64,000 nucleotides of DNA from Methylobacterium nodulans ORS 2060. Lineage in GTDB: Bacteria; Pseudomonadota; Alphaproteobacteria; Rhizobiales; Beijerinckiaceae. Location of the stretch: positions 3,251,501 to 3,315,500 of the forward strand of contig NC_011894.1 of assembly GCF_000022085.1 (NCBI RefSeq). Reading direction: 5' to 3'. Made by a program: the position numbers and the translations under genes. Positions 26,042-35,232 of this stretch are shown one piece after another (position 1 is the stretch's first letter; each line of letters opens with the position of its first letter). The notes below the pieces were generated by a model. That model saw only the letters and a program-made list of their open reading frames with translations, had not been told where the DNA came from and made no database searches.

Positions 26042-27103
26042 GCTTACGCGGCTCAGGCGCTGAAGAGCGGGGACATCGGGCCGGCCGGCCCCTTTCGCGA
26101 CCGCTTCGAGGCGGTCTGGGCCGCCCGGAACGGCACCGCCCATGCGATCACGCTTTCGTCCGGGACTGCGGCACTGCATGTTGCTCTGGCGGCGCTTGGG
26201 ATCGGACCGGGTGATGAGGTGATCGTCCCGGCGACGACCTACGTGGCGAGCGCGAATGCCGTGCTGCACGCCGGCGGCCGCCCCGTTTTCGTCGATGTGG
26301 ACCCCGGAACCTTCTGTATCGACCCAGCCGCCACCGCCGCTGCGGTGACGACGCGCACCCGTGCAATCATGCCGGTTCACCTGTTCGGACATCCCTGTCC
26401 AATGGACGAGCTGTGGGAGATTGCAGGCACGCAGAACATCGCCCTGGTTGCCGATGCGGCGCACGCGCCGCTTGCCGGATATCGCGGAAGCCCGCTCGCC
26501 GCCGCCGCGACGGTCACCACGCACTCCTTCTTCCAGAACAAGATTTTCAGCTGCGGCGAGGGAGGGGCGCTGCTCACGAACGATCCGGACCTCATCGTGT
26601 GTGCAACGCAATTGCGGGCCCACGGGCTCGGTCTCGATGGTCAATCGGTCTATCACCGGCTCGGTTACAATTACCGGCTGACCAACCTCGCCTGTGCGAT
26701 CCTGTGCGCACAAGAGGAGCGGGCAGACACGATTCTCGCGCGTCATGCCGAGTTGAATCGATTGTATCGCCAGCGCCTCGCCGATTATCCCTGCATTACT
26801 GTGCAGGAGGTCCGCGATTGGGCGCAGCCCGTTCACTGGCTTTTCCCCGTTGTTCTTTCGAACGAAGCGCCGGCAATTGATCGGGTGATCGCCCGTCTGC
26901 GCGACTGCGGCATCGGAGCGCGTCCATTCTTTCCCTCTCTTGATACGATCCCGCATCTTTCGGCGTTTCATGCGGAGCGCCGACACCCGCTCACGACAGC
27001 ACACCATCTCTCCGAGCGAGGGCTGCTGCTGCCATTGCGAGCAACCATGAGCGACTGCGACGTCGAGAGGGTCGTGGAGGCGCTGGTTGTGGCGGTGCGC
27101 TGA
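25964..27103 (+). CDS. DegT-family aminotransferase, perosamine-synthase-like
   Basis: A 379-residue PLP enzyme of the DegT/DnrJ/EryC1 family. SSGTAALHVALAALGIGPGDEVIVP (residues about 65-89) binds cofactor phosphate, and the Schiff-base lysine is K193 in HSFFQNKIFSCGEGG. HLFGHPCPMDEL, YNYRLTNLACAILCAQ and GARPFFPSLDTIPHL resemble GDP-perosamine synthases, which aminate GDP-4-keto-6-deoxymannose. The GDP-mannose 4,6-dehydratase that would supply this substrate is at 47050, so the pair could make GDP-perosamine. The start region is duplicated. It may be read by coupling through the 29-residue leader peptide. Confidence 0.88.
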   Translation: MTASLSMPWCASGVPLLLPDLSELEYAYAAQALKSGDIGPAGPFRDRFEAVWAARNGTAHAITLSSGTAALHVALAALGIGPGDEVIVPATTYVASANAVLHAGGRPVFVDVDPGTFCIDPAATAAAVTTRTRAIMPVHLFGHPCPMDELWEIAGTQNIALVADAAHAPLAGYRGSPLAAAATVTTHSFFQNKIFSCGEGGALLTNDPDLIVCATQLRAHGLGLDGQSVYHRLGYNYRLTNLACAILCAQEERADTILARHAELNRLYRQRLADYPCITVQEVRDWAQPVHWLFPVVLSNEAPAIDRVIARLRDCGIGARPFFPSLDTIPHLSAFHAERRHPLTTAHHLSERGLLLPLRATMSDCDVERVVEALVVAVR

Positions 27104-27172
27104 CAGTGGATCGGACGACGCCGGATGAGCGCACGGTCGCCGGCTGATCCGCACGGACGGCGCCTCACAGCC

Positions 27173-27282
27173 CTGAGAGCCGTGATCCGACCCGGTTGGG
27201 TCGGATCACGGCTCTCAGAATCTTTCTGTCATGCGCTCCCTTGCGCCGAACCGGCCCCCACTTCGGCGGGGAGCGCTCTGGC
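27173..27282. repeat. Mosaic palindromic repeat, RIME-like, copy 1
   Basis: A perfect 21-bp stem (27173-27193 with 27198-27218, loop GGTT) is followed by a second inverted repeat, GCGCTCCC ... GGGAGCGC (27233-27275), with an inner CGCCGAA/TTCGGCG. The same two-part arrangement recurs at 55343-55445. The second part resembles the mosaic elements scattered through Rhizobiales genomes. Confidence 0.7.
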
Positions 27283-27554
27283 GCCCCGCTCGCGCGGTGC
27301 CGAGAAGGATCTCCGGGCGCTGCTCCGCGGCGCCCCGCTGTCCGAGCCGCTGCCGTGTCGAGGCTCCGGCGCGATCCGCAAAAGGGCGCCCCGGCGGCAG
27401 CAGTGGATCGCAGAACCGTGCGGGTGCGCCGATCCCCAAGCGATCCGGAGCAGTCTTGATCGGAAAGGCGCAACTCGCAGCAGAGTGCCGCCGCGCCTGA
27501 AGGTAGTAATCTACACCGCGGCGCAATCGCCAGATGCGGCAGGCGACACTCTTA

Positions 27555-28478
27555 GAGTCCGTTGGGAAAGGGTGGCCAAGAGAAAATGCGGGATGATAGA
27601 GCATGTCTGCTCGTCTCGAATGGATGAATGGCCCCTCCTTGGTCTGGACCGCTGCAAATCGGCCGCGCTATGATCGTCGCAGCCAGAGATACCCGAGTGA
27701 TATGACGAACGACGAGTGGCTCACCCTGGAGCCACTGCTTCCTGTCGCGGAGGGGATCGGGCGGCCCCGGACCTATCCTATTCGGGACATCATGAACGGC
27801 ATCCGCTACGTGCAGCGGTACGGCATTCCCTGGGATGCCATGCCAAAGGATCTGCCGCCCGCCAGTCTCTGCTACGATTACTGGCGGTTGCTCACCGATG
27901 GCGGCCACATGGACCGGATCAACCATCATCTCGTGATGAGGGATCGTGAGAAGTCCGGGAAAGAAGCCAGTCCAACGCTGGCGATTGTGGATGCCCAGGC
28001 GGTGAAGTGTGACGCCCCGCAAGGCGAGCGCGGGTACGATGCGGCGAAACAAGTGCTGGGGCGCAAGCGGCATCTGGCGGTCGACAGCGACGGACGCCTG
28101 CTTGCGGTGATGATCACTCCGGCCAACGTTCAGGATCAAGAGGGCGGGATCCCGCTCGTCAAGCGCTTGGTTCGTCTCTGTCCCTGGATCAAGACAATCG
28201 TGGTGGACGGTGGGTACAAGGCCCGTTTCATTGAGGCGGTTCAGGCTGGCACGAGCCGTGTCGTGGAAGTGGTCGTACGGCCGCAATTTGGGAAGGGCTT
28301 TGTGCTTCTGCCGAAACGATGGCGGATTGAGCAAAGCATCGGCGCTCTCACGGTGTCGCGCCGTCTCAAGCTGGATTACGATACGCTGCTTCACATCTCG
28401 GCGGCGGCTATGCTTTTCGCCTCTATAACTCGGCTTCTCGCGTCAATCACTATGAAATGACCCTTTCCCAACGGACTC
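27555..28478 (+). mobile_element. IS5-family insertion sequence, complete
   Basis: A 924-bp element bounded by perfect 19-base terminal inverted repeats, GAGTCCGTTGGGAAAGGGT at 27555-27573 and its reverse complement at 28460-28478. TTA flanks both sides (27552-27554 and 28479-28481), which fits a three-base target duplication of the TNA type used by this IS5 subgroup. It carries one intact transposase gene, so it could still be mobile. Confidence 0.9.
27603..28460 (+). CDS. IS5-family transposase
   Basis: A 285-residue DDE transposase, intact. The N-terminal DUF4096-type domain has MTNDEWLTLEPLLP, GRPRTYPIRDIMNGIRYV and PWDAMPKDLPPASLCYDYW. The catalytic residues are recognisable as D in LAIVDAQAVKC, D in TIVVDGGYKARF and E in RWRIEQSIGAL. 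Length is normal for a single-frame IS5 transposase, and no frameshift is needed. The gene fills almost the whole element. Confidence 0.93.
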   Translation: MSARLEWMNGPSLVWTAANRPRYDRRSQRYPSDMTNDEWLTLEPLLPVAEGIGRPRTYPIRDIMNGIRYVQRYGIPWDAMPKDLPPASLCYDYWRLLTDGGHMDRINHHLVMRDREKSGKEASPTLAIVDAQAVKCDAPQGERGYDAAKQVLGRKRHLAVDSDGRLLAVMITPANVQDQEGGIPLVKRLVRLCPWIKTIVVDGGYKARFIEAVQAGTSRVVEVVVRPQFGKGFVLLPKRWRIEQSIGALTVSRRLKLDYDTLLHISAAAMLFASITRLLASITMK

Positions 28479-28602
28479 TTAGACATCAGCGCACAAGAGA
28501 CGCGGCCTCTGCGGAGTGTGCAAGATCGCACAGAATAAGCAGTTCAAGGCGAGTTATCACAAACTTAGGATCTGCAGGGGGACGGCCTTATCCGGCAATC
28601 GC

Positions 28603-28656
28603 TGCAAAAAAGTGTGTATCCTGCCGTTCAACCGCTGTGGTTAATGTATTTTTAAC
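28603..28656 (+). promoter_or_regulatory. EPS promoter element with CtrA-type box
   Basis: TGCAAAAAAGT (28603-28613), a 23-base gap and GTGGTTAAT (28637-28645) recur with identical spacing at 45529-45571. TTAA-N7-TTAAC at 28641-28656 is a perfect match to the CtrA binding consensus of alphaproteobacteria. It lies about 80-130 bases before the sugar transferase start. Confidence 0.6.
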
Positions 28657-28735
28657 CCTCATATGCGCCGGGGCCGCCCGCGGGGCCGCCCGGCCTGAGG
28701 TACTCCAAGATTAACTCCTAGATTAGGGGGAGTCG

Positions 28736-29593
28736 ATGATGGACCTCATCGCAGGCCCGTGCCAGCGCGAGCCGTTGGCGGAGCCGGGAGATCCTGATGC
28801 ATGCCTCAATGCGCCCGTTGGTGGAGAGCATCGGGCGACGGGAGCGGCAGCCATCACGGATGCGTTGGCCAAGCGCACGATCGACGTGATCGGAAGCGGC
28901 TGTATTCTGCTCCTGCTGGCGCCTCTTCTGGTGGTTGTCGCGATCGCTGTCCGAATGAGCAGCCCCGGGCCTGTCCTGTTTCGTCAGGCGCGCTACGGAC
29001 AGGGCGGCAGGATCTTCTCGATTTGCAAGTTCCGGACGATGGTCGGGCCTTCGCCGCACCCGAGCGCCATTGGCGATCCTCACGACCACGAAGCGCGCCT
29101 TACCCCGCTGGGCCGCATCTTGCGTCGCTACTGCATCGACGAGCTTCCGCAGCTTTTCAATGTCCTCGCAGGCGACATGTCATTGGTTGGCCCGCGCGCC
29201 CATCCAGTCGGTCTTCACGTTCTCGAAGTTCCCTACGAAGATGTGGTGCCGAATTATCACCATCGTCACATTGTGAAGCCCGGCATGACCGGATTGGCGC
29301 AAGTCATGGGATTCTGCGGTATCGTTGACTCGTTCGAGCACGCCCGCACACGCCTCGCTTACGATGTTCTGTACATCCAGTTTCGGAATACCTACCTGGA
29401 TATTGCACTTATAGGCTTTACCGGTTGGCGGTTCCTGCTGCGCGGCGGGCGCGGGGCCAGCACCTTTCCCACCCAGTGGTTCCTGCCGAAGCAGCCTGAC
29501 GGCGCAGAGCCGCAAATCGCATCCCTGTCTGCACCGACCTTCTCGGCGGTTGCGACCAGATCGCCGGGCGGGATCACCAGGCCCGCCTACTAG
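28736..29593 (+). CDS. Priming sugar-phosphate transferase (polyprenyl glycosylphosphotransferase)
   Basis: A 285-residue bacterial sugar transferase of the WbaP/ExoY type, which puts the first sugar-1-phosphate on undecaprenyl phosphate. One membrane segment lies at about residues 50-70. It is followed by SPGPVLFRQARYGQGGRIF, CKFRTM and the catalytic block DELPQLFNVLAGDMSLVGPR. It lacks the multi-helix N-terminal domain of WbaP proteins, so it belongs to the short ExoY-like form. The ATG at 28736 follows AGGGGG. About 30 C-terminal residues after FPTQWFLP are low complexity. It probably starts synthesis of the EPS repeat unit made by the surrounding genes. Confidence 0.9.
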   Translation: MMDLIAGPCQREPLAEPGDPDACLNAPVGGEHRATGAAAITDALAKRTIDVIGSGCILLLLAPLLVVVAIAVRMSSPGPVLFRQARYGQGGRIFSICKFRTMVGPSPHPSAIGDPHDHEARLTPLGRILRRYCIDELPQLFNVLAGDMSLVGPRAHPVGLHVLEVPYEDVVPNYHHRHIVKPGMTGLAQVMGFCGIVDSFEHARTRLAYDVLYIQFRNTYLDIALIGFTGWRFLLRGGRGASTFPTQWFLPKQPDGAEPQIASLSAPTFSAVATRSPGGITRPAY

Positions 29594-29955
29594 AGGTATC
29601 CGTCGCATGACACGCACCGCCTGCGGGCGCACGGCCTTCCAGGTCATCCTCTCCTGTCGCGGCGTGTCTCCGACCAGAGTGTCTTGTGCCGACAGCCTGA
29701 ACAGGTCCGCGGCGTCTTGATCGCCAAATTGCTCGATCAGGATCAGATATCACCAAAGGTGCACAGGAGCGCTGAAGTCTTCTCAGAATTATCGATGAAT
29801 CTCTCGAGGCGACGCTTGACGAGCTGGTGCAGGAATAATCTCGCCGGGCGCGCCCCGATCGGAAGCAACACCACGGGTGTCCGACCACGCGAAGAGCCTC
29901 GATGCCACGAGGCGGCTTCATTGATCGACAGCAACGCGCAATGGAGATGGCGCAC
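29594..29955. other. Intergenic region, nothing recognised
   Basis: About 360 bases between the sugar transferase and the nucleotidyltransferase. No protein-like frame on either strand is recognisable. A leader or promoter for the long operon that starts at 29956 would have to lie here. Confidence 0.45.
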
Positions 29956-30693
29956 ATGAAAGTCCTGATTCTCGCCGGAGGCCGCGGTACGCGCGCCTAT
30001 CCCTATACCGATTACCTGCCCAAGCCGATGATGCCGGTCGGCGGAAAGCCGATTATCGTGCGGGTCATGCAGATTTTCGCGAATCAGGGGGTGACGGACT
30101 TCGTTCTGTCGCTGGGATACCGCAAAGAAATCATTCTCGACTACTTTGCCGGTCGTTCTCTCGGCTGGAATGTCGAGCTCGTCGACACCGGCGACGAGGC
30201 TGACACGGGCGACCGCGTTCGCCTTTGCCAAGATTACCTGGGCGACGAGTTCTTCGTCACCTACTCGGATGGGCTCTGCGACGTCGATCTCGACAAGCTG
30301 CGCGCCTTTCATCGCAGCCATGAAGGCCTCGCCACCATCACCAACGTCCCGCTTCGCTCGCAATACGGAACGATCGAGACCGACCGCGAGGGGCGCGTTC
30401 GCGCGTTCCGCGAGAAGCCGATCTTGCGCGAGCACCGCATCAACGCCGGCTACTGCATCATGAAGAAGGCTGTGTTCGACTGTTGGGCGGGCAGCAGCCT
30501 CGAACGGGAGGTATTCCCCTCTCTGCTGCGGAGCCGAAGATTGTTCTCATTCGAGCATGATGGCTTCTTTAAATCGATGGACACGTTCAAGGACCAGCAA
30601 GAGCTTGAGGCGATGTTCGAGAACCGCGAGTTCGACTGGATTGAGCCGCGCTCGTCGTTCGTTCGGGCGGAAGAGCTGGAGCTCGTTCGATGA
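29956..30693 (+). CDS. Glucose-1-phosphate cytidylyltransferase-like protein
   Basis: A 245-residue sugar nucleotidyltransferase starting MKVLILAGGRGTR, with PKPMMPVGGKPI supplying the sugar-phosphate lysine. LVDTGDEADTGDRV, TYSDGLCDVDL and HDGFFKSMDTFKDQQELE follow the RfbF (glucose-1-phosphate cytidylyltransferase) pattern more closely than glucose or mannose pyrophosphorylases. The ATG at 29956 has GGAG eight bases upstream. The neighbouring RfbG-like dehydratase overlaps by ATGA, which supports a CDP-glucose route to a CDP-4-keto-6-deoxyhexose. First gene of an operon of seven genes coupled by overlaps. Confidence 0.8.
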   Translation: MKVLILAGGRGTRAYPYTDYLPKPMMPVGGKPIIVRVMQIFANQGVTDFVLSLGYRKEIILDYFAGRSLGWNVELVDTGDEADTGDRVRLCQDYLGDEFFVTYSDGLCDVDLDKLRAFHRSHEGLATITNVPLRSQYGTIETDREGRVRAFREKPILREHRINAGYCIMKKAVFDCWAGSSLEREVFPSLLRSRRLFSFEHDGFFKSMDTFKDQQELEAMFENREFDWIEPRSSFVRAEELELVR

Positions 30694-31685
30694 GCGGGCG
30701 CACCTTCTGGTCCGGCAAGCGCGTCCTCGTCACCGGGTCGACAGGATTTCTCGGCTCGTGGATGGTGCGGACCTTGCGCGAAAGCGGCGCATTGGTGGTC
30801 GGCTACGTGCGCGACCTGAATGCATACGGCAATTCGCTGGCGGATGATCTGGCCAAGCCGAACTTCGTGGTCCACGGTCGGCTGGAGGATCTCGAGACCT
30901 TGCGCCGTGCGGTGAACGAGTACGAGGTGGATACCGTCTTCCACCTCGCCGCTCAGCCCATCGTTGGCACTGCCCTTCGCGATCCGGTGGGCACCTTCGA
31001 GGCAAATATCCGCGGAACCTGGAACCTGCTCGACGCCTGCCGGCTGTACGGGAAGGTCGAACGAATCCTTGTCGCATCGAGCGACAAGAGCTACGGCCAT
31101 TCCGATGTCCTGCCCTATACGGAGGACATGCCGCTCATTGGACGCGCACCCTACGATGTGTCCAAGAGCTGCACCGACCTTCTGGCGCGCAGCTACTTCG
31201 AAACGTACAACCTGCCGATCTGCATCACGCGGGCTGGCAACTTCTACGGCGGCGGCGACCTCAACTTCAACCGGCTGGTGCCCGGGACGATTCGCTGGGC
31301 GCTGCGGGGCGAGCGTCCGGTGCTGCGCTCGGACGGCACGCTGGTCCGCGACTACATCTACGTCCGGGACGTCGTCGCCGGCTACCTCGCCATCGGCGAG
31401 GCGATGCACGAGCCGGGGGTGGCCGGCGAGGCCTTCAACCTGTCGAACGAGACGCCGCTCTCCGCGCTGGCCTTCACCAACGAGATCCTCCGCGCCTGCA
31501 GGCGCCCGGATCTCGAGCCGGTGATCTTGGCCGAGGCGCGATCGGAGATCGACGCCCAGCACCTCAGCGCCGAGAAAGTCCGACGGATCGTCGGCTGGAC
31601 GGCGCGGTGGAGCACGGCGGACGCCCTGGCGGAGACGGTCGCCTGGTATCGGAGCTACATCGGCCGGATCGGTGAGATCGGATGA
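30690..31685 (+). CDS. CDP-glucose 4,6-dehydratase-like SDR protein
   Basis: A 331-residue extended short-chain dehydrogenase. FWSGKRVLVTGSTGFLGSWM is the start typical of RfbG-type CDP-glucose 4,6-dehydratases, including the NAD-binding GxxGxxG. The catalytic residues appear as serine in VASSDKSYG and the Tyr-x3-Lys pair in YDVSKSCTD. FYGGGDLNFNRLVPGTIRW also fits. It shares four bases with the cytidylyltransferase gene before it and with the Wzc-like gene after it. No RfbH- or AscE-type follow-up enzyme is adjacent, so the final sugar is unknown. Confidence 0.85.
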   Translation: MSGRTFWSGKRVLVTGSTGFLGSWMVRTLRESGALVVGYVRDLNAYGNSLADDLAKPNFVVHGRLEDLETLRRAVNEYEVDTVFHLAAQPIVGTALRDPVGTFEANIRGTWNLLDACRLYGKVERILVASSDKSYGHSDVLPYTEDMPLIGRAPYDVSKSCTDLLARSYFETYNLPICITRAGNFYGGGDLNFNRLVPGTIRWALRGERPVLRSDGTLVRDYIYVRDVVAGYLAIGEAMHEPGVAGEAFNLSNETPLSALAFTNEILRACRRPDLEPVILAEARSEIDAQHLSAEKVRRIVGWTARWSTADALAETVAWYRSYIGRIGEIG

Positions 31686-33862
31686 ACAAGCTTGGACCGG
31701 AGATGGGGCTACCGCCCATCAAGACGCGGGGGGGCCCGGATCTGAATGTCCGGGATACGGGCGCCACCCTCTTGTTCGTGGTGTTCAAGTGGCTGCCGCA
31801 GATGGCCGCCGTCGTCGGGATCGGGATCCTGTGTGGGCTCGGCTACCTGACTCTGGTGCGCGGGAATCTGTTCCAGGCTAACGCGAAGCTCTACGTTCGC
31901 GTCGGCGTGGATCAGACACCCTCGCCGCTGCTCGGCTCGGACCGCAACGTCACGTTCCTGGCGCAAACCCGCGGCGCCGTGCAGTCGGAGATGGATCTCC
32001 TGCGCAACGAGGTGCTGGTCTCGCGTCTGATCGCGGACCTGAACCTCGGCGCGCCGGAGGCGCGGCCGGAGCCGACGGGTCTGTACGGTCGCCTGAAGCG
32101 GCTCGGCTCCGACGTCTACCAGGCGGCGCGGGACGGCGCTGATGCGATCCTGATCATGGTTGGCTTGAAGACGCCGCTGTCGCGCTCAGCCGCGGTCAGC
32201 CAAGTCTTCGCCCAGTCGCTGATTCTCGACAATGCGCCGGGTTCCGATGTCATCTCGGTGAGCCTGCGCTGGCCCAACGAGGCGCAGGCCGTGCTGCTCC
32301 TCGACCGGTTCCTACAGATCTACACCAATTTTCGCTCGGCCGTGTTCGAGGGGGGCGGCGAGATCGACTTCCTCAGCACCAAGCGTGACGCCGCGAAGGC
32401 AGACCTGGAGGCGGTCGATGCGGAGATGGCTGTCTACGAGCGCGAGCATGACATTCGCAATACGGCAAGCCGTGCGCCCCTGCTCGAGGCCGACCTCGTG
32501 GACGCGCAGCGCTCGCTCGAGCGCCAGACTCTCGAACTCGACTTTGCGCGCCGGCGCTTCGAGCGGCTCGGCCGAGTCCTGGGCCGCGGCGCGGCAAACC
32601 AGCAGCGCGAGCCGGTGGGTCTCGGGACCTTCCCGCCGAACTCGCCGGCCCTCAGCATGGCGCCATCGATGGTGACGCTGCTCGGCGAGCGCGAGCGTCT
32701 TCTCGTCAACAACACGGCCAATGCACCCGAGGTGAGGGAGGTCGAGGCCAAGCTCGGAGCGCTGACCGTCGTTCTGCTCCGGCAGCTCGAGGCAGAGGTT
32801 CAGGATCTCGTCCACGTTGAGGCGACGGCGCGGGAGCGGGTGGACAAGGTCGCGACGGCGTTGCGCGAATTTCAGGATTCGGCGGCCGGTTGGAAGTCGC
32901 TGGAACGGCGTCGCGAGCTCGCCGAGGCGCGCTACCGCGATGCCGAGAAACGTCTCGGCGAAGCGCGCGACATCGCCGCCCTCAGGAACGCGCGGCTCTC
33001 CAACGTGGTCGTCGTGCAGCCCGCCGCCGCCGAGGGCGTTCCAATCGGACTTCGCAAACTCCCGATGCTCGGCATCATCGCGCTGTGTTCGGGGGTGCTC
33101 GCCAGTGGCTGGGCCCTCGTCCGCGAGATCTTCGACGGACGCCTCTACCGGGGCGAAGCGGCCGCCGCCGAGCTCGGCCTGCCGCTCGCCGGCGAGGTGC
33201 CCGAGCGGGATGGCCTGCTGCAGGTGTGGTCACGGGGCGACCGCGCCGCCCCGGAGGCGCGGGTCGCCCTCGACCGGCTCGTTGTCACGGTCACCGAACG
33301 CCTGCGCGGCGACCGGACCGCCGTCCTGGCGATTGCCGCCGCCGAGGCGGATGAGGGCACCTCCACCATCGCCCTCGCGCTCGCCTACGGCATGGCCCGG
33401 CGCGGCCGTCAGGCGGTGCGCCTCATCGCAGGATCGACGAGCCAGGCCCTGCTGGAACACGCCCGGGACCTCGGCGTAAGCCTGCACCCGCTGCCGGGTT
33501 CGCCGGATCTGCCCCCCGGCCTCGTCCTGACCGCCGTCGGCGACCATCTGGTCGTGGGAACCTGGGCAGAGCCTGAAGCAGCCGCGACCTTCCTGCGGGA
33601 GGGCGACGCAACCTGTCCAAGCCTGCGAGGAGACGCCCGCATCATCCTCATCGACCTGCCGCCCCTGTCGGGTGAGGCGGAGGCGCCGCTCTGCGCGAGC
33701 CGGGCGGATGCAACCCTCCTCGTTGTTCGCGCCGGCTGGCACGCCGCCGCGCGGCACATCGCGGCTCTCGAGTCCCTGAAGTGGCTCGGCGCGGAGCCGA
33801 TTGGCTTCGTTCTCAACCGCGTGCGCGGCTTCGTTCCCGCTCGCCTGGAGCGGGCCCGATGA
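31682..33862 (+). CDS. Wzc/GumC-like EPS chain-length protein with degenerate kinase domain
   Basis: A 726-residue polysaccharide co-polymerase. Residues 38-59 and about 459-480 are transmembrane, enclosing a periplasmic Wzz domain with long coiled coils. The cytoplasmic part corresponds to a BY-kinase, but its nucleotide loop reads AEADEGTSTIALALA near residue 555, where GEGKSTTAxNLA is expected, so the Walker A lysine is gone. A Walker B-like IILIDLPPLSG is present. There is no C-terminal tyrosine cluster. It probably keeps the structural, length-controlling role without kinase activity. ATGA overlaps join it to both neighbours. Confidence 0.85.
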   Translation: MNKLGPEMGLPPIKTRGGPDLNVRDTGATLLFVVFKWLPQMAAVVGIGILCGLGYLTLVRGNLFQANAKLYVRVGVDQTPSPLLGSDRNVTFLAQTRGAVQSEMDLLRNEVLVSRLIADLNLGAPEARPEPTGLYGRLKRLGSDVYQAARDGADAILIMVGLKTPLSRSAAVSQVFAQSLILDNAPGSDVISVSLRWPNEAQAVLLLDRFLQIYTNFRSAVFEGGGEIDFLSTKRDAAKADLEAVDAEMAVYEREHDIRNTASRAPLLEADLVDAQRSLERQTLELDFARRRFERLGRVLGRGAANQQREPVGLGTFPPNSPALSMAPSMVTLLGERERLLVNNTANAPEVREVEAKLGALTVVLLRQLEAEVQDLVHVEATARERVDKVATALREFQDSAAGWKSLERRRELAEARYRDAEKRLGEARDIAALRNARLSNVVVVQPAAAEGVPIGLRKLPMLGIIALCSGVLASGWALVREIFDGRLYRGEAAAAELGLPLAGEVPERDGLLQVWSRGDRAAPEARVALDRLVVTVTERLRGDRTAVLAIAAAEADEGTSTIALALAYGMARRGRQAVRLIAGSTSQALLEHARDLGVSLHPLPGSPDLPPGLVLTAVGDHLVVGTWAEPEAAATFLREGDATCPSLRGDARIILIDLPPLSGEAEAPLCASRADATLLVVRAGWHAAARHIAALESLKWLGAEPIGFVLNRVRGFVPARLERAR

Positions 33863-35232
33863 GGGCGGTCGGTCTGCAGCCGGCCGAGGCGCCCGCGGCG
33901 CGCAGCGACCGTCTGGCGTACTTGCGGCGGCTCGCAAGCAGCGTGGCGGGAAGCGGCGTTCTGCTGTTCGGCCTCAAGCTCACCGGCTGCGCGCTCGGCC
34001 TGGCGATGCACCTCGCATTCGCGCGCCTGCTCGGCGCGGCGGCCTACGGCACCTTCGCGACGGCCTTCAATGCGGCGGCCCTGATCGCCCTGTTCGCGGC
34101 CGGCGGCGTGCCGTTGACAGCCTCGCGCTTCCTGCCCGTGTATCTCAGCAGTGGGGCGCGCGCCGAGGCCCGGGCTTTTCTCGAGACCGTCGCCGCGGTG
34201 ACGGTCGGAGGGGGGCTTCTCGGGGGCGGCCTTCTCGTCGGCGCTGCCCTGGTGCTGGACGCGAGCGACGTCGACCAGGCCCGCGCGCTCGCGGCGGCAA
34301 GTCCGCTCGTCCTGCTGCTCGCGGCCGCCCAGACCGCGACAGCGCTGCTGCAGGCCCTTCATCGTCCCTTCGCCGCCGAAGCGGCATTCCTCGTGGTGCG
34401 CCCCCTCGCGGCCATCGGCGTGGGCGCGGTGCTCGCGCTGCCGGCATTCGGCCTCCTCAATGCGGTCACGGCCCTGATCGCGGTCGGACTCGCGAGCACC
34501 GCGGCGCTCGTTGCGACCGCACGCTCCCTGCGCCGCGCGATCGCCCGCCATGAGCTCACGGCCCGGGGGCGGCCCCGTCTTGCCATCTGGGTGCCGCCCG
34601 GATTGCTGCTCCTGTTCCTCGTCGGCGGGGCGGCCCTGACCGAGCGCCTCGACATCATCGTGGTCTCGGCCTTCGCCGATCCGGAGGCGGCCGGCATCTA
34701 CAGCGTCGCGGCCCGCTTCGCCGCCCTCATCTCCCTGGGGACAGCCGCCGCAACCGTGCGTGCGCTTCCACTGCTCGCCGAGCAACTCCAGCGGGGCGCG
34801 CGGGACGCCGCCGCCCGGACATTGGCCCAGGCCAGCCGCGCCGCTTTCGCCCTCGCGGCCGCGGCCGGCCTGATGCTCGCAACCGCAGCCGGCCCCCTTC
34901 TCGGGCTGTTCGGGCCGGGCTTCCAAGACGGCACGACGGTTCTGTGCCTGTTGGCGGCCGCCCACGTGGCGCTCGCGGCGGGCGGCGCGGCCTCCACGGC
35001 GTTGATCGCCTCGGGCAACGAACGCCGCATCGCGTATGTCACGGGGCTCGGCATCCTCGCCAACGTGGCGGCCAATCTGCTGCTCGTGCCACGGTTCGGG
35101 ATGACCGGCGCAGCCGCGGCAACCTGCGCGACGATGGCGCTCACCGGACTCGGCCTCGCCCTCACGGCCCGGCAGGTGCTCGGCCTCGCCGTCTTTGCCG
35201 GCCGGGATCTCCGGGCGGAGGGTCGAGTATGA
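33859..35232 (+). CDS. Polysaccharide flippase (MATE/MOP superfamily)
   Basis: A 457-residue integral membrane protein with about 12-14 transmembrane segments of the oligosaccharide flippase type. GVLLFGLKLTGCALGLAMHLAFARLLGAAAYGTF near residues 27-60 is the usual N-terminal region, and ERLDIIVVSAFADPEAAGIYSVAARFA near residue 250 is the repeated MOP motif. It presumably moves the lipid-linked repeat unit across the inner membrane (Wzx role). The ATG at 33859 overlaps the previous stop, and its own stop overlaps the hydrolase start. Confidence 0.87.
   Translation: MRAVGLQPAEAPAARSDRLAYLRRLASSVAGSGVLLFGLKLTGCALGLAMHLAFARLLGAAAYGTFATAFNAAALIALFAAGGVPLTASRFLPVYLSSGARAEARAFLETVAAVTVGGGLLGGGLLVGAALVLDASDVDQARALAAASPLVLLLAAAQTATALLQALHRPFAAEAAFLVVRPLAAIGVGAVLALPAFGLLNAVTALIAVGLASTAALVATARSLRRAIARHELTARGRPRLAIWVPPGLLLLFLVGGAALTERLDIIVVSAFADPEAAGIYSVAARFAALISLGTAAATVRALPLLAEQLQRGARDAAARTLAQASRAAFALAAAAGLMLATAAGPLLGLFGPGFQDGTTVLCLLAAAHVALAAGGAASTALIASGNERRIAYVTGLGILANVAANLLLVPRFGMTGAAAATCATMALTGLGLALTARQVLGLAVFAGRDLRAEGRV

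Noticed and set aside
31682..33862. Calling this gene an active tyrosine kinase
   Set aside because: The Walker A lysine and the C-terminal tyrosine cluster are both absent.
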